Assembly (NCBI RefSeq): GCF_030817835.1
Contig: NZ_JAUSZR010000001.1
Span: forward strand, 1 to 64,000
Origin: Pseudarthrobacter sp. W1I19
GTDB taxonomy: Bacteria; Actinomycetota; Actinomycetes; Actinomycetales; Micrococcaceae
Direction of reading: 5' to 3'
Length of the DNA: 64,000 nucleotides
Positions 13,165 through 22,744 of the stretch are shown here, in pieces. Each line of letters begins with the position of its first letter. Position 1 is the stretch's first letter. The position numbers were made by a program, and so were the translations under genes. The notes under the pieces are model-generated. The model was not told the DNA's origin, did no database searches, and worked only from the letters and a program-made list of their open reading frames with translations.

Positions 13165-14913
13165 TCAGCGGCGGCGGCGCCGGGACGATGTGCCGAAAAC
13201 ACCACGGAGCAGCTCGCGTCCCAGCTGCGTTCCGATGGACCTGGCCATGCTCTTCAGCCCGCCCCCGAGCGCTCCGCCGAGGACACCGCCAAGGTCGCCC
13301 ATCATTCCGCCGCCCACGTCCTGGGACGGTGACGGCGGCCGTGGGGCGCGCGGTGCCTCGTTTCGGGTGCGGGGTGCACTGGTCCTGTTGGAAGGTACCG
13401 GCCTGCTGCTGGGACGGCCAAGGATCTCCTCCTCAATGCGCCGGGCCTCGGCATCAACGTCCAGGCTGCCGCCCGCACCGAAATCAGGAACACCGCCGTC
13501 GGGAGCGCCCGAACCGGGAACCGGCGGCTGGCCGGGAGCTGCAGGCCCGGTGGGAGCCGCGGCCTTTCCGGTGAGCTTCTCATAGGCAGAGGGGTTATCC
13601 ACGGACGTACCGTATTTGCCCAGCAGGGCCGAACCGGCCACCGTGCTGCGAACCAGGCCCTCCCCGCTGGGCCCCATCAGGGATTCGGGGGCGCGCAGCC
13701 TGGTGAGGGCCACGGGGGTGGGAGCGCCCTTCTCGTTCATGACGGTGATGACGGCTTCGCCAATTCCGGCAGAGGTGAGCGTCTCTTCGAGGTCGTAGTC
13801 GCTCACCGGGAACGTGGAGACCGTCGCCTTGAGTGCTTTGGCGTCCTCCGGGGTGAACGCGCGGAGGGCGTGCTGCACCCGGTTGGCCAGCTGGCCGAGG
13901 ACATCAGCGGGAACGTCCTTGGGCGTCTGGGTGACAAAGAAGATCCCCACGCCCTTGGACCGGATGAGCCGGACAGTGGTGGTGATCGCCTCGAGGAACG
14001 CCTTGGAGGCACCGTTGAACAGCAGGTGGGCTTCGTCGAGGAAGAACACCAGCTTGGGTTTGTCCAGGTCGCCCGCCTCGGGCAGGTCCTCAAAGAGGTC
14101 GGCGAGCAGCCACATCAGGAAGGTGGAGAACAGCATGGGTTTGGTCTGCAGGGTGGGCAGTTCCAGGCAGGTGACCACGCCGCGGCCGTCCGGGGCGGTG
14201 CGCAGCAGCTCGGCGGTATCGAACTCGGGTTCGCCAAAGAATTTTTCCAGCCCCTGGGCCTCGAGGTTCACCAGTTCGCGCAGGATCACCCCCGCGGTGG
14301 CCTTGGACAGGCCGCCGAGCTCTTCCAGCTGGTCCTTGCCTTCATCCGAGGTCAGGAACTGGATGACCGCGCGGAGGTCCTTCAGGTCAATCAGTTCCAG
14401 GCCGTTTTTGTCCGCAAAATAGAACACCAGCTGCAGGCTTGATTCCTGGGTGTCATTCAGCTCCATGATGCGCGAGAGCAGGATGGGCCCGAACGAGGAC
14501 ACGGTTGCCCGGACCGGAATGCCGTTGCCGTCCCCGCCCAGCGCCAGGAATTCCACCGGGTAGGTCCTGCCCTGCCACGCCTGCCCGATGCTTTCCGTGC
14601 GGGCCTTGAGTTTGTCGCTGCCGACGGCGGCCGTCGCCAGCCCGGACAGGTCGCCCTTGATGTCCGCGAGGAAGACCGGAACGCCGGCCATGGACAACTG
14701 TTCGGCCATCATGTGCAAGGTGACGGTCTTGCCGGTGCCGGTTGCGCCGGCCACCAGGCCGTGCCGGTTCATCATGGACAGCGGCAGGCGGACCTGCGCC
14801 TCCTTGTGGAGTTCGCCGTCCACGATGGCGGCGCCCAGTTCGATCGCGGCCCCCTCCAGCGTGTAGCCCTTCTGAATGGTGGCGAGCTTCTCTGCTGTGC
14901 TTTTGTTGGCCAT
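13165..14913 (-). CDS. HerA-like (DUF853) ATPase
   Basis: 582 aa P-loop ATPase of the HerA/FtsK superfamily (YjgR type). Walker A GATGTGKT is at residues 56-63, and Walker B lies in LVFFLDEAHLLF near 290. The ATPase core runs to about residue 440. It is followed by a Pro/Gly/Ala-rich linker and a C-terminal amphipathic stretch (GDLGGVLGGALGGGLKSM) ending in SSRRRRR, which may contact membrane or nucleic acid. Family members are described as helicase HerA-like but their role is unclear. No NurA partner is adjacent. The start MANKSTAEKL is the first in frame. Confidence 0.88.
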   Translation of the reverse strand: MANKSTAEKLATIQKGYTLEGAAIELGAAIVDGELHKEAQVRLPLSMMNRHGLVAGATGTGKTVTLHMMAEQLSMAGVPVFLADIKGDLSGLATAAVGSDKLKARTESIGQAWQGRTYPVEFLALGGDGNGIPVRATVSSFGPILLSRIMELNDTQESSLQLVFYFADKNGLELIDLKDLRAVIQFLTSDEGKDQLEELGGLSKATAGVILRELVNLEAQGLEKFFGEPEFDTAELLRTAPDGRGVVTCLELPTLQTKPMLFSTFLMWLLADLFEDLPEAGDLDKPKLVFFLDEAHLLFNGASKAFLEAITTTVRLIRSKGVGIFFVTQTPKDVPADVLGQLANRVQHALRAFTPEDAKALKATVSTFPVSDYDLEETLTSAGIGEAVITVMNEKGAPTPVALTRLRAPESLMGPSGEGLVRSTVAGSALLGKYGTSVDNPSAYEKLTGKAAAPTGPAAPGQPPVPGSGAPDGGVPDFGAGGSLDVDAEARRIEEEILGRPSSRPVPSNRTSAPRTRNEAPRAPRPPSPSQDVGGGMMGDLGGVLGGALGGGLKSMARSIGTQLGRELLRGVFGTSSRRRRR

Positions 14914-14961
14914 GCGGTTAGCTTAGCCGCGGCTCCACGCAACGTGTGGGCGGGACCACAG

Positions 14962-15579
14962 TCAGTTCTGCGGGTGTCCGGAAAGATCCTTGGTGAAGGC
15001 GAGGAACTTGATCGTCTCGGGGTCGGCATCCAGGTCGAACTGTGGCTCATAGCCGGTGGCCAGGTACAGATACTTGGCTTCAGGCTGGCGCGGTCCGGTG
15101 GTGAGGTAGAGCCTGGTGTACCCTCGGCGGGCCGCCAAAGCTTCCAGCTCGGCCAGCACTACCCGGGCCAGGCCCCGGCGGCGGTGGGCCGAGTGGGTCC
15201 AAATCCGCTTCAGCTCTGCGGTGGCGTCATCGTACCGGCGGAAGGCCCCGCCGGCGATGGATTCGCCATTCTCCTGGATCACCAGCAATGCCCCGTCTGG
15301 CCCCGAGAACTCTTCGGCGGGATACCGGTTCAGTTCCTCTGCTGCTCCCTCCCGGCCGAACAGGTCGCCATAGCGGGTGTCGTACTCGACGGCGAGCTCG
15401 TCCAGCAGCGGCCGGACCCGGGGATCGTGCATGGGGAGGCTAAGGACCGTCAGCGCGGCCGGATCGACCGGCCGGGGAGACGCATCCAGGGGGCCCGTGC
15501 CGAGCGGCGGGCGGACAGCTTCAATCAGCTGGTGCCCGGTGTCCAGGGGGTGGCGCCTGAGGTCAGGTTCTGCGGTCAC
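14962..15579 (-). CDS. GNAT-family N-acetyltransferase
   Basis: 205 aa. The acetyl-CoA-binding motif A is visible as LKRIWTHSAHRRRGLARVVL (the RRxGLA loop), preceded by the beta strand GGAFRRYD and followed by the YLATGYEP motif B. The substrate cannot be read from sequence. It begins three bases after the stop of the FAD/NAD(P)-binding protein on the same strand, so the two form an operon. It lies near an ABC transporter / flavin monooxygenase operon of a type that elsewhere (Bacillus yxe and ytm operons) includes a GNAT acetylating S-substituted cysteines. A similar role here is a hypothesis. Confidence 0.85.
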   Translation of the reverse strand: MTAEPDLRRHPLDTGHQLIEAVRPPLGTGPLDASPRPVDPAALTVLSLPMHDPRVRPLLDELAVEYDTRYGDLFGREGAAEELNRYPAEEFSGPDGALLVIQENGESIAGGAFRRYDDATAELKRIWTHSAHRRRGLARVVLAELEALAARRGYTRLYLTTGPRQPEAKYLYLATGYEPQFDLDADPETIKFLAFTKDLSGHPQN

Positions 15580-15582
15580 GGT

Positions 15583-17571
15583 TCAATTCTTTCCGACGGC
15601 GGCTGGTTCTGTGGACAGTGTGGCGGAGTTTTCCGTGGCGGAGCAGCGTGCGGCGACGCCACGGGCAACGGCAAGGATGCTGCGGGCCAGGGCATCATTC
15701 TCGCGGAACGGTGCGGCATTGGTGCCGGGGCGGGCAAATGCTCCCGCGCCCCAGCCCGACGTGCCCGGACCGACGCCGAACAGTCCGGGTTGCGGCGCCC
15801 CTTCGGCGTTGACGAGCTGGTGCCCGGCCGAGATCAGGAGCTTGCCGGTGGAATGGATCCCGTCCGCCGTCAGCAGCTGCTGCTCGGCGCCCAGGCCCGT
15901 CTTGTGCAGGGACTCCAGCAGCGGATTACGGGACCGCGCTACCGTGGGCGAGGGCAGCCTGGCTTCGATCAGGGCCTTCGCCGCCACTGAGGTCCCGGAG
16001 CGAGGCGAGCCGGCGTGGAACAGCCCCGTGGATTCGTCCGTGGCCACCTCGAGGTCGAGGCCGAGGAAGTGCAGCAGCCCGGCACGGTGCAGTGCCAGCA
16101 TCTGGCGCAGGCGGTGCGGCGGCGGGCCGGAGTCCACAAAGCTGAAGAACCCGTGCCACCAGCCGTGGACGGTCTGCTGAGACCTGGCGTTGAGGCGCTC
16201 GGGCGGGACCACGCGGCCCACTTCCATGTAAACGTGGAGCAGGGCCAGGAAAAGGGCCAGGGTCTCGGGGTGGTCGGGGCTGTCCCGGAGGGCAAGATCG
16301 TGCTCGATGTACCCAACCACCGCATCCTGCACCTCCTGGTGGTCGGCGAAGCGGCGGCCGCTGAAGGGCCGGTCCAGCCGTTCGAGGTCAAGGTGGAGGC
16401 CTGCGTCCGGAACGGCTGCGGCCACGAGTTCCTCCCGCGCGGGGCTGTACCAGTCCAGTTCCGAGTACCGGGCGGCGAACTCGTCCCAGCCCATGACTGC
16501 CCGTTCGGGGCTGCCGGTCAGCAGCTCGCGGTAGTAGCCGTATCCCGCCTCCTTGGCGATCAGCGGCCACAGGTCCCGGCGGAAATCCAGTTCCCCGTGC
16601 CGGGCCAGCAGCGCCTCGACGGCGGGCGCGGTGAAGAACCGCAGCGGCCCCGGCGCCTCGCCCCGCAGCGTTGCCGAAATCTTCGAGTGGTACGGCACTC
16701 CCCGGCGCGACCCGGCCCACAGCCGTGGTTCCCGGCCCGAGGGAAGGTAGCGAAGCCCGCCGTCGTCCGTTTCAACGAACCGGCCTCCGCGCCCCTCCAT
16801 CAGGAGGACCAGCAGGTCAACGAAGGCCAGGCCCATGCCGGCAACAATGACGTCCTGGCCCGGAGCGATGGGGGAGTAGTCGACGTCGGTGGTGTAGCTG
16901 GGTGCCGCGTGGTACCCGCCGTGGCGCGCGGCGAAGCCGGCCCAGGCGGCAGAGACGGCGTCCGGATGCGAGTCCGTATGCCCCAGGGCGGTGACCACGA
17001 CGTCGGCCCGCAGGGTCCGGCCGTTGGCCAGCTCCACGAGGTAGGCGGTGTGATCTCCGGCGGGATCGGCCGTGGAAGCTGCCTTGTCTGCGGGGTGCAC
17101 GGCTACCGCCGTGGTCCGGTGCACGGTGACATTGCGTCCGAGTGACCGGGCTGCGCGGCGGAAGAACCACTCCAGGTACTGGCTTTGCAGCTGGCGGGTT
17201 GGGAAGGTGGCGCCAGTGAGTGAACGGAGCTGTTCGCGCAGGTTGCGCGGGAAGTCCGGAACGTCCGTGATGGACCTGTCCACCACGCCTGCCGCCCATT
17301 CGGCCAGGTTCGGTCCTTGGCTGGCCGGGCCCTCGCAGGCAACGGAGGCATCGGTGAACATGGTGATGTCCGCCGCCATTGAATTGAGCAGGAGGCCCGG
17401 GTGCTGGTCGTAGCGCCAGATGCGGCCGGAGCCCGGTACGTGCGGCTCAACAACGTGGATTTCCAGCGGTCCGCTAAAGAGCTCTGGACGGTTGGCAGCG
17501 AGCCGCTCCAGGACTCCGGCCGTGCGGGGTCCGCCGCCGACGAAGACGACGGCCGGGATGTTCGCTGGCAT
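15583..17571 (-). CDS. FAD/NAD(P)-binding protein (flavin monooxygenase-like)
   Basis: 662 aa from ATG 17571 (MPANIPAVVFVGGG), chosen over ATG 17616 because AGGAG stands seven bases upstream. The N-terminal FAD-binding Rossmann motif is VVFVGGGPRTAGVLERL. Next come RIWRYDQHPGLLLNSMAADI, typical of the FAD-NAD(P)-binding PF13454 family, and a second nucleotide motif IAPGQDVIVAGMGLAFVD near 275. The C-terminal half is alpha-helical with a final GVGPGTSGWGAGAFARPG segment. The family is related to ornithine/lysine N-hydroxylases but substrates are unknown. It is divergent from the ABC transporter operon across about 265 bases and couples to the GNAT gene downstream. Confidence 0.8.
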   Translation of the reverse strand: MPANIPAVVFVGGGPRTAGVLERLAANRPELFSGPLEIHVVEPHVPGSGRIWRYDQHPGLLLNSMAADITMFTDASVACEGPASQGPNLAEWAAGVVDRSITDVPDFPRNLREQLRSLTGATFPTRQLQSQYLEWFFRRAARSLGRNVTVHRTTAVAVHPADKAASTADPAGDHTAYLVELANGRTLRADVVVTALGHTDSHPDAVSAAWAGFAARHGGYHAAPSYTTDVDYSPIAPGQDVIVAGMGLAFVDLLVLLMEGRGGRFVETDDGGLRYLPSGREPRLWAGSRRGVPYHSKISATLRGEAPGPLRFFTAPAVEALLARHGELDFRRDLWPLIAKEAGYGYYRELLTGSPERAVMGWDEFAARYSELDWYSPAREELVAAAVPDAGLHLDLERLDRPFSGRRFADHQEVQDAVVGYIEHDLALRDSPDHPETLALFLALLHVYMEVGRVVPPERLNARSQQTVHGWWHGFFSFVDSGPPPHRLRQMLALHRAGLLHFLGLDLEVATDESTGLFHAGSPRSGTSVAAKALIEARLPSPTVARSRNPLLESLHKTGLGAEQQLLTADGIHSTGKLLISAGHQLVNAEGAPQPGLFGVGPGTSGWGAGAFARPGTNAAPFRENDALARSILAVARGVAARCSATENSATLSTEPAAVGKN

Positions 17572-17836
17572 GGGTGCTCCTGGTAGCGGCGGTAGGGGGC
17601 GGCTTGGAGTGCCCATGCTAGGCAGCGGTTCCGACGGCGGTCGAGCGGCTGGTCATGGCCGTTAACTCCGCGTCATGTCCCGTCAACAGGCGCAAAAAAC
17701 CGACTCATGACGCTGTGCGAACTCCGGTGAAGTTATGCAACCTTCCGCCTTGCTGCCCCATTCCGGCCGGTCCTAGATTTGCAGCCAGCAACCGGGTCAA
17801 ACAGTCCCGGCCCAAACCACAGAAGCGAGGTGGCGC

Positions 17837-18937
17837 ATGAGTTCAGCAGCAACTACCGCGGCGCAGTCAACAACGTCAGCACAGTCGGCTGCCGGCGCGG
17901 CACCGGACGCCGACGCTGGCGGGCCTGCTGCCGGCGGCGTTAGTTTCGAGGCCCCAGCGGGGACAGCCTCTTCCGGCCCGGGCGGGGCCCCGCCGAAGGA
18001 CGGAACTAGGCGGGTTGCCACGGATTATTCAGCTTTCCGAGTGGTGGCCGCAAAGCATCCGTGGCGCTGGGTGGGCACGGCATTTGTGGCCCTCGGCGTC
18101 CTGGCCGTCGCCTGGTCCCTTGCCGCGAATCCCCGCTGGGAATGGGGTGTTGTGGCGCAGTGGTTCACAGCCCAGTCCGTCATCGCCGGTTTGTTGGAGA
18201 CCCTGAAGCTGACTGCGATCTCAGGGATCCTCGGCTTCGTGCTGGGGTTCGTCCTGGCGCTGATGCGGCTCTCCGCGTCGCCGCTGCTGGTATCCGTGTC
18301 CTGGACGTTCTCCTGGATCTTCCGGTCCACGCCGCTGCTGGTCCAGATGCTCCTCTGGTACAACCTGGGCTACCTGTACGAAAAGATCTCCCTGGGCATC
18401 CCGTTCACGGACGTCCGCTTCTTCGAAGTGCAGACCACCACACTGATCAGCCAGTTTGCGGCAGCAGTGCTGGGCCTGACCCTGAACCAGGCAGCCTACT
18501 CCGCCGAGATCATCCGCGGCGGCATCCTCTCGGTGGACCAGGGCCAGCTTGAAGCGGCTGCCGCGCTGGGCATCCCGGCCTGGCGGAGGTCCACCCGGAT
18601 TGTCCTGCCGCAGGCCATGCGGGCCATCCTGCCCACCGCGTTCAACGAGATCATCGGCCTGGTCAAGGGCACCTCCATCGTGTACGTCCTGGCCTACTCC
18701 GAACTGTTCTACACAGTCCAGGTCATCTACAACCGCACGCAGCAGGTCCTGCCGCTGCTGCTCGTGGCCACGCTCTGGTACGTGGTGATCACGTCCGTGC
18801 TGAGCGTCTTCCAGTACTACATCGAACGGCACTACTCCAAGGGCGCGGTGCGGAACCTGCCGCTGACCCCGCTCCAGAAGGCCCGCAAATTCTTCGCCAC
18901 CCACGCCGTGGCCAACAACGCAAGGAACGCGCGATGA
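17837..18937 (+). CDS. amino acid ABC transporter permease
   Basis: 366 aa inner-membrane permease of the HisM/GlnP type. An Ala/Gly/Pro-rich cytoplasmic N-terminal extension of about 70 residues precedes the first membrane helix ([14 protein letters not shown]). The permease core has the EAA loop [20 protein letters not shown] near 238-257, which contacts the ATPase. GAGGTGG precedes the ATG. The stop overlaps the ATPase start (ATGA). First gene of a six-gene operon to about 24121. As no second permease is present, it probably acts as a homodimer. Confidence 0.92.
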   Translation: MSSAATTAAQSTTSAQSAAGAAPDADAGGPAAGGVSFEAPAGTASSGPGGAPPKDGTRRVATDYSAFRVVAAKHPWRWVGTAFVALGVLAVAWSLAANPRWEWGVVAQWFTAQSVIAGLLETLKLTAISGILGFVLGFVLALMRLSASPLLVSVSWTFSWIFRSTPLLVQMLLWYNLGYLYEKISLGIPFTDVRFFEVQTTTLISQFAAAVLGLTLNQAAYSAEIIRGGILSVDQGQLEAAAALGIPAWRRSTRIVLPQAMRAILPTAFNEIIGLVKGTSIVYVLAYSELFYTVQVIYNRTQQVLPLLLVATLWYVVITSVLSVFQYYIERHYSKGAVRNLPLTPLQKARKFFATHAVANNARNAR

Positions 18938-19761
18938 GCACCGCAACCGCAACTGGCGACGCGCCGGGAAAGTCTGCTGCCACCCGCGGCCTGGTGGAAA
19001 TCACCAAGGTCCACAAATCCTTCGGTGCCACCGAGGTGCTCAAGGGCGTCAGCCTCACCGTCGAGCCCGGCGGCGTAGCTGTCATCGTGGGCCCCTCGGG
19101 ATCGGGCAAGTCCACCCTGCTCCGCACCATCAACCACCTGGAAAAGGTGGACGGCGGCTACATCTCCATTGACGGCAAGCTGGTGGGCTACGAAGTCCGG
19201 GGCCAGAAGCTGCACGAGCTGCGTGAAAAGGAGATCCTCAGGCAGCGCACCGAAATCGGGATGGTGTTCCAGAATTTCAACCTGTTCCCGCACCTGACCG
19301 CGCTGGAAAACGTGGCCGAAGCCCCCGTCGTCGCACAAGGACGCTCAAAAGACGAGGCACGGCGCCGCGGCCTGGAACTCCTGGACCGGGTGGGTCTCAA
19401 GGACCGTGCGGACGCCTATCCGCGCCAGCTTTCCGGCGGGCAGCAGCAGCGGGTGGCCATAGCCCGCGCGCTCGCACTTGACCCCAAGATCCTGCTGTTC
19501 GATGAGCCCACCTCGGCCCTGGACCCGGAGCTGGTCAACGAAGTGCTGGACGTCATCCGCGAACTCGCAAAGTCCGGCACCACCCTGATCATCGTTACCC
19601 ACGAGATGGGCTTCGCCCGCGACGTGGCGGACACCGTGGTGTTTATGGACCAGGGGCAGATCGTGGAACAGGGCACCCCGGAGCAGATTTTCACCAACCC
19701 ACAGGAACCGCGCACCCGGAGCTTCTTCTCCAAAGTGCTCGAACCGGCCTTCAACATCTAA
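18934..19761 (+). CDS. amino acid ABC transporter ATP-binding protein
   Basis: 275 aa with every ABC motif intact: Walker A GPSGSGKS (53-60), Q-loop [11 protein letters not shown] (110-120), signature LSGGQ (166-170), Walker B ILLFDE (186-191) and H-loop VTHEMGFA near 223. The sequence is of the GlnQ/HisP polar-amino-acid class. It overlaps the permease by four bases and is followed after 11 bases by the binding protein. Confidence 0.95.
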   Translation: MSTATATGDAPGKSAATRGLVEITKVHKSFGATEVLKGVSLTVEPGGVAVIVGPSGSGKSTLLRTINHLEKVDGGYISIDGKLVGYEVRGQKLHELREKEILRQRTEIGMVFQNFNLFPHLTALENVAEAPVVAQGRSKDEARRRGLELLDRVGLKDRADAYPRQLSGGQQQRVAIARALALDPKILLFDEPTSALDPELVNEVLDVIRELAKSGTTLIIVTHEMGFARDVADTVVFMDQGQIVEQGTPEQIFTNPQEPRTRSFFSKVLEPAFNI

Positions 19762-19772
19762 AGGATTCCCCC

Positions 19773-20828
19773 ATGGCATTTCCCACCGGCCCTTCCCGCG
19801 GCCCCCGCCGCACGCGCTCACTGGCGGCGCTGCCCGCCGTCGTCCTTCTGGCCGCGGCTGGCCTGTCAGCCTGCGCTGACCCCGGCGCAACGGCTGCCGG
19901 TACCTCCACCGGAGGAGCCCAGGCGACGGCGGCACGCAACGGCGTCGTGTACAACACCTCGCCGGACCAGCAGCGCATCCGTGCGGAGAGGGACGCGGCG
20001 CTCGCCGCCAAGGTTCCGGAACTGATCGGCAAGGACGGCAAGCTGACCGTTGCCACCACGGCGGGCTCCATCCCGCTGTCCTTCCACGCCACTGATGACA
20101 AGACGCCGATCGGCTCGGAGCTGGACATCGCGCAGCTGGTGGCGGACAAGCTGGGCCTGGAGCTGGATGTCCAGGTGACGTCGTGGGAGAACTGGCCGCT
20201 GAAGACTCAGTCGGGTGACTTCGAGGCGGTGTTCTCCAATGTGGGCGTGAACAAGGACCGGGTGAAGCTGTTCGACTTCGCCAGCTACCGCGCGGCGTTT
20301 ATGGGCTTTGAGGCCAAGACGTCTGCCAGCTACGACATCAAGGGCGCCGATGACATCTCCGGGCTGAAGGTGTCCGTGGGGTCCGGGACCAACCAGGAGA
20401 AGATCCTGCTGGCCTGGAACAAGGAGCTGGAAGGCAAGGGCAAGGCGCCGGCCACCCTGCAGTACTACTCCTCCGACGCTGACACCATCCTGGCGCTGTC
20501 CTCCGGCCGCACCGACCTGAACATCGCGCCCTACCCGTCCACCGTCTACCGGGAAAACACCCGCGACGACCTGAAAGTGGTGGGCAAGGTCAACGCCGGC
20601 TGGCCGTCCGAAACCCTGGTGGCCGCCACCACCCTGCGGGGCAACGGCCTGGCACCGGTCGTCACCGAAGCCCTCAACTCCGCGATCGACGACGGCTCCT
20701 ACGCCAAGGTGCTGGAGCGCTGGGGGTTGTCCGAAGAGGCGCTGCCGGAGTCCAAGACCATCACCGAGGAAAGCTTCGCGGCCGCCCAGGCCACGCCCAC
20801 CGCGGCTCCTTCAGGAAAGGCATCATGA
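19773..20828 (+). CDS. ABC transporter substrate-binding lipoprotein (amino-acid type)
   Basis: 351 aa family-3 solute-binding protein. It has an N-terminal basic region and hydrophobic core ending in a lipobox LSAC with Cys34 as the lipidated residue. The periplasmic-binding fold carries typical SBP_bac_3 motifs: GSELDIAQLVADKLGLEL, FEAVFSNVGVNKDR, and DISGLKVSVGSGT. Ligand class: polar amino acids or derivatives, by family. AAAGGA precedes the ATG. It ends by overlapping the DUF1684 start (ATGA). Confidence 0.92.
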   Translation: MAFPTGPSRGPRRTRSLAALPAVVLLAAAGLSACADPGATAAGTSTGGAQATAARNGVVYNTSPDQQRIRAERDAALAAKVPELIGKDGKLTVATTAGSIPLSFHATDDKTPIGSELDIAQLVADKLGLELDVQVTSWENWPLKTQSGDFEAVFSNVGVNKDRVKLFDFASYRAAFMGFEAKTSASYDIKGADDISGLKVSVGSGTNQEKILLAWNKELEGKGKAPATLQYYSSDADTILALSSGRTDLNIAPYPSTVYRENTRDDLKVVGKVNAGWPSETLVAATTLRGNGLAPVVTEALNSAIDDGSYAKVLERWGLSEEALPESKTITEESFAAAQATPTAAPSGKAS

Positions 20829-21658
20829 ACGCACTGCACGCTGAAACCGCCCTCGAATCCTTCGACGCCGACTGGCAGGAATGGCATGCTGCCCACGAAA
20901 GCCAGCGCGCCCACCCGCACGGCTTCCTGGCGGTGACCCACCTGCACTGGCTGGGCAGCGAAGCCGCCCGGCTGGAAGGTGTCCCCGGCACCTGGAGTGT
21001 GGAGGCCGACGTCGTCCGCGTTGTCCTGGAAGCGGGCGAAACCCTGCAGGACGGCAAGGAGCTGAACGCGGAAGCCGGGGCAGCGCTCGAATTTGGCCCC
21101 ATCGAGGAGCGCGGCGGGATCAACCTGGTCTCCGGCGACACCGTCATTGAGGTGGCCAAGCGCGGCGGCGAGTACATTGTGCGGCCGCGCAACCCGGAGC
21201 ACGGGCTGCTGCGGGAGTACCAGGGCACGCCGGCCTACTCGCCGGATGCTGCCTACGCTGTCCGGGGAACCTACGTGCCGTTCGATGCGCCGCGCTCCAC
21301 CACGGTGGGAGCCGCCGTCGAAGGCATCCAGCATGTCTATGAGGCGCCGGGTGAGATCCGCTTCAAGCTGGCCGGCCAGGAGCTGGCGCTGACCGCGTTC
21401 AATGGCCACGCGCCCGGATCTCTGTCCGTTCTGTTTACGGACCAGACGTCCGGCAAAACCACCTATGCGGCCAACCGTTCGCTGTCCGTGGTGCCAGCTG
21501 CGGACGGGTCCGTGGTGCTCGACTTCAACCGGGCCGTCAACCTGCCCTGCGCCTACACGGACCTGGCCACGTGCCCCCTGCCGCCGGCAGAAAACCGGCT
21601 GCCGGTGGCCATCGAAGCGGGCGAAAAGATTCCCTACGAACGTCAGGACCAGCAGTGA
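20825..21658 (+). CDS. DUF1684 family protein
   Basis: 277 aa cytoplasmic protein of unknown biochemical role. The C-terminal family signature LDFNRAVNLPCAYTD then LATCPLPPAENRLPVAIEAG is clear. The N-terminal part has HAAHESQRAHPHGFLAVTHL and a WLG motif. The conserved Asp-Asn-Cys/Tyr cluster near the C-terminus may be functional. It overlaps both neighbours (ATGA with the lipoprotein, GTGA with the monooxygenase), so it is tightly locked into the transport/oxidation operon and presumably acts on the same substrate. That is inference. Confidence 0.85.
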   Translation: MNALHAETALESFDADWQEWHAAHESQRAHPHGFLAVTHLHWLGSEAARLEGVPGTWSVEADVVRVVLEAGETLQDGKELNAEAGAALEFGPIEERGGINLVSGDTVIEVAKRGGEYIVRPRNPEHGLLREYQGTPAYSPDAAYAVRGTYVPFDAPRSTTVGAAVEGIQHVYEAPGEIRFKLAGQELALTAFNGHAPGSLSVLFTDQTSGKTTYAANRSLSVVPAADGSVVLDFNRAVNLPCAYTDLATCPLPPAENRLPVAIEAGEKIPYERQDQQ

Positions 21659-22734
21659 GCACTTCAACAGGGCGGACGGGATTCCTCGCCATCGAACTCG
21701 ACGGAGCCGGGTGGGACGGCGGGGACTTCGGGAGCCTGAGGGAAGCGGTCCTTGCCGCGGAATCGGCCGGGTTCCACGCAGCCACGTTCACCGACGCGCA
21801 GGTTCCGGGCCGCACCAATGCCCTGCAGCGGGCGGCTTTCGCCGGACCGGTGACGCGCAGCATCGCCCTGGTCCCGGAAGTGGATACTGTCTACACCGAA
21901 CCGTTCCACGTCTCCACCCAGCTCGCGAGCCTCGACTACGTCTCCGGGGGCCGCGCCGGGTGGATTGCCACTGCAGCGGAATCGCCCAAGGCGGCTGCCG
22001 CCGTCGGACGGTCTTTTGTTGCCGGTGCCGCCCTGGGGCAGGAAGCCGCCGCGTCCATTGAGGTGTCCCGCCGGCTGTGGGACTCCTGGGAGGACGACGC
22101 CGTGATCCGGGACGTCACCACGGGCCGGTACATTGACGTGGACAAGCTGCATTACGTTGACTTTGAAACTCCGGCTGACTTCGCCGGGCCGGCTTACTCG
22201 GTCAAGGGCCCGTCCATCATCCCGAGGCCGCTGCAGGGACAGCTGCCGGTGCTTGCCGCTGCCTCGCTGGTGGGCCCGGGCCAGATCCCGGTAGACGCCG
22301 TGGACGCCGTGCTCGTCACCGCGCCGACGCCTGAACTGCTCGCCGCCGAGGTGCGCGATGTCCGGGAACGGCTGGGGGAGTCGGTTGCTGTTGTTGCTGA
22401 GCTCGACGTCGTGCTGGACTCGCGCGGGCAGGCCGCGGCTGAGCGGGTGGCCGGATCCGACGGCGGGTTCGACGGCGGTCGCGCCCGGTACGCCGGCAAT
22501 GCTGCAGGCCTCGTGGACCTCCTCGCGGAGCTGCTCAAGGAGGCCGACGGTGTCCGTCTCCATCCGGCGTCGCTCGCCTTGGAGCTGGACGAACTTTCCC
22601 GGCTGGTGCTGCCGGAGCTTCGACGCCGGGCGGTGCTCCGCGCGCCGGTGCAGGACGGCACTTTCCGTGACCTGCTGGGCCTGACCCGCGAGGCCAGCCG
22701 CTACGCAACCGCCGCCGCCGGCGCTGGACAGTAA
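21655..22734 (+). CDS. luciferase-like (LLM class) flavin-dependent oxidoreductase
   Basis: 359 aa, luciferase-like TIM-barrel fold that uses reduced FMN or F420. The GTG at 21655 overlaps the DUF1684 stop (GTGA); an in-frame upstream start at 21571 lies inside DUF1684 and is rejected. Visible family elements are SLDYVSGGRAGWIATAAE near 95, the barrel strand LPVLAAASL, and the loop after it. It may be the partner or a diverged paralogue of the NtaA-type enzyme ten bases downstream. Confidence 0.87.
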   Translation: MSTSTGRTGFLAIELDGAGWDGGDFGSLREAVLAAESAGFHAATFTDAQVPGRTNALQRAAFAGPVTRSIALVPEVDTVYTEPFHVSTQLASLDYVSGGRAGWIATAAESPKAAAAVGRSFVAGAALGQEAAASIEVSRRLWDSWEDDAVIRDVTTGRYIDVDKLHYVDFETPADFAGPAYSVKGPSIIPRPLQGQLPVLAAASLVGPGQIPVDAVDAVLVTAPTPELLAAEVRDVRERLGESVAVVAELDVVLDSRGQAAAERVAGSDGGFDGGRARYAGNAAGLVDLLAELLKEADGVRLHPASLALELDELSRLVLPELRRRAVLRAPVQDGTFRDLLGLTREASRYATAAAGAGQ

Positions 22735-22744
22735 GGGAGAAACC

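Noticed and set aside
17641..17836. SAM or cysteine-type riboswitch before the ABC/monooxygenase operon
   Set aside because: Looked for because of the possible sulfur role; no conserved stems or terminator-antiterminator pair seen.
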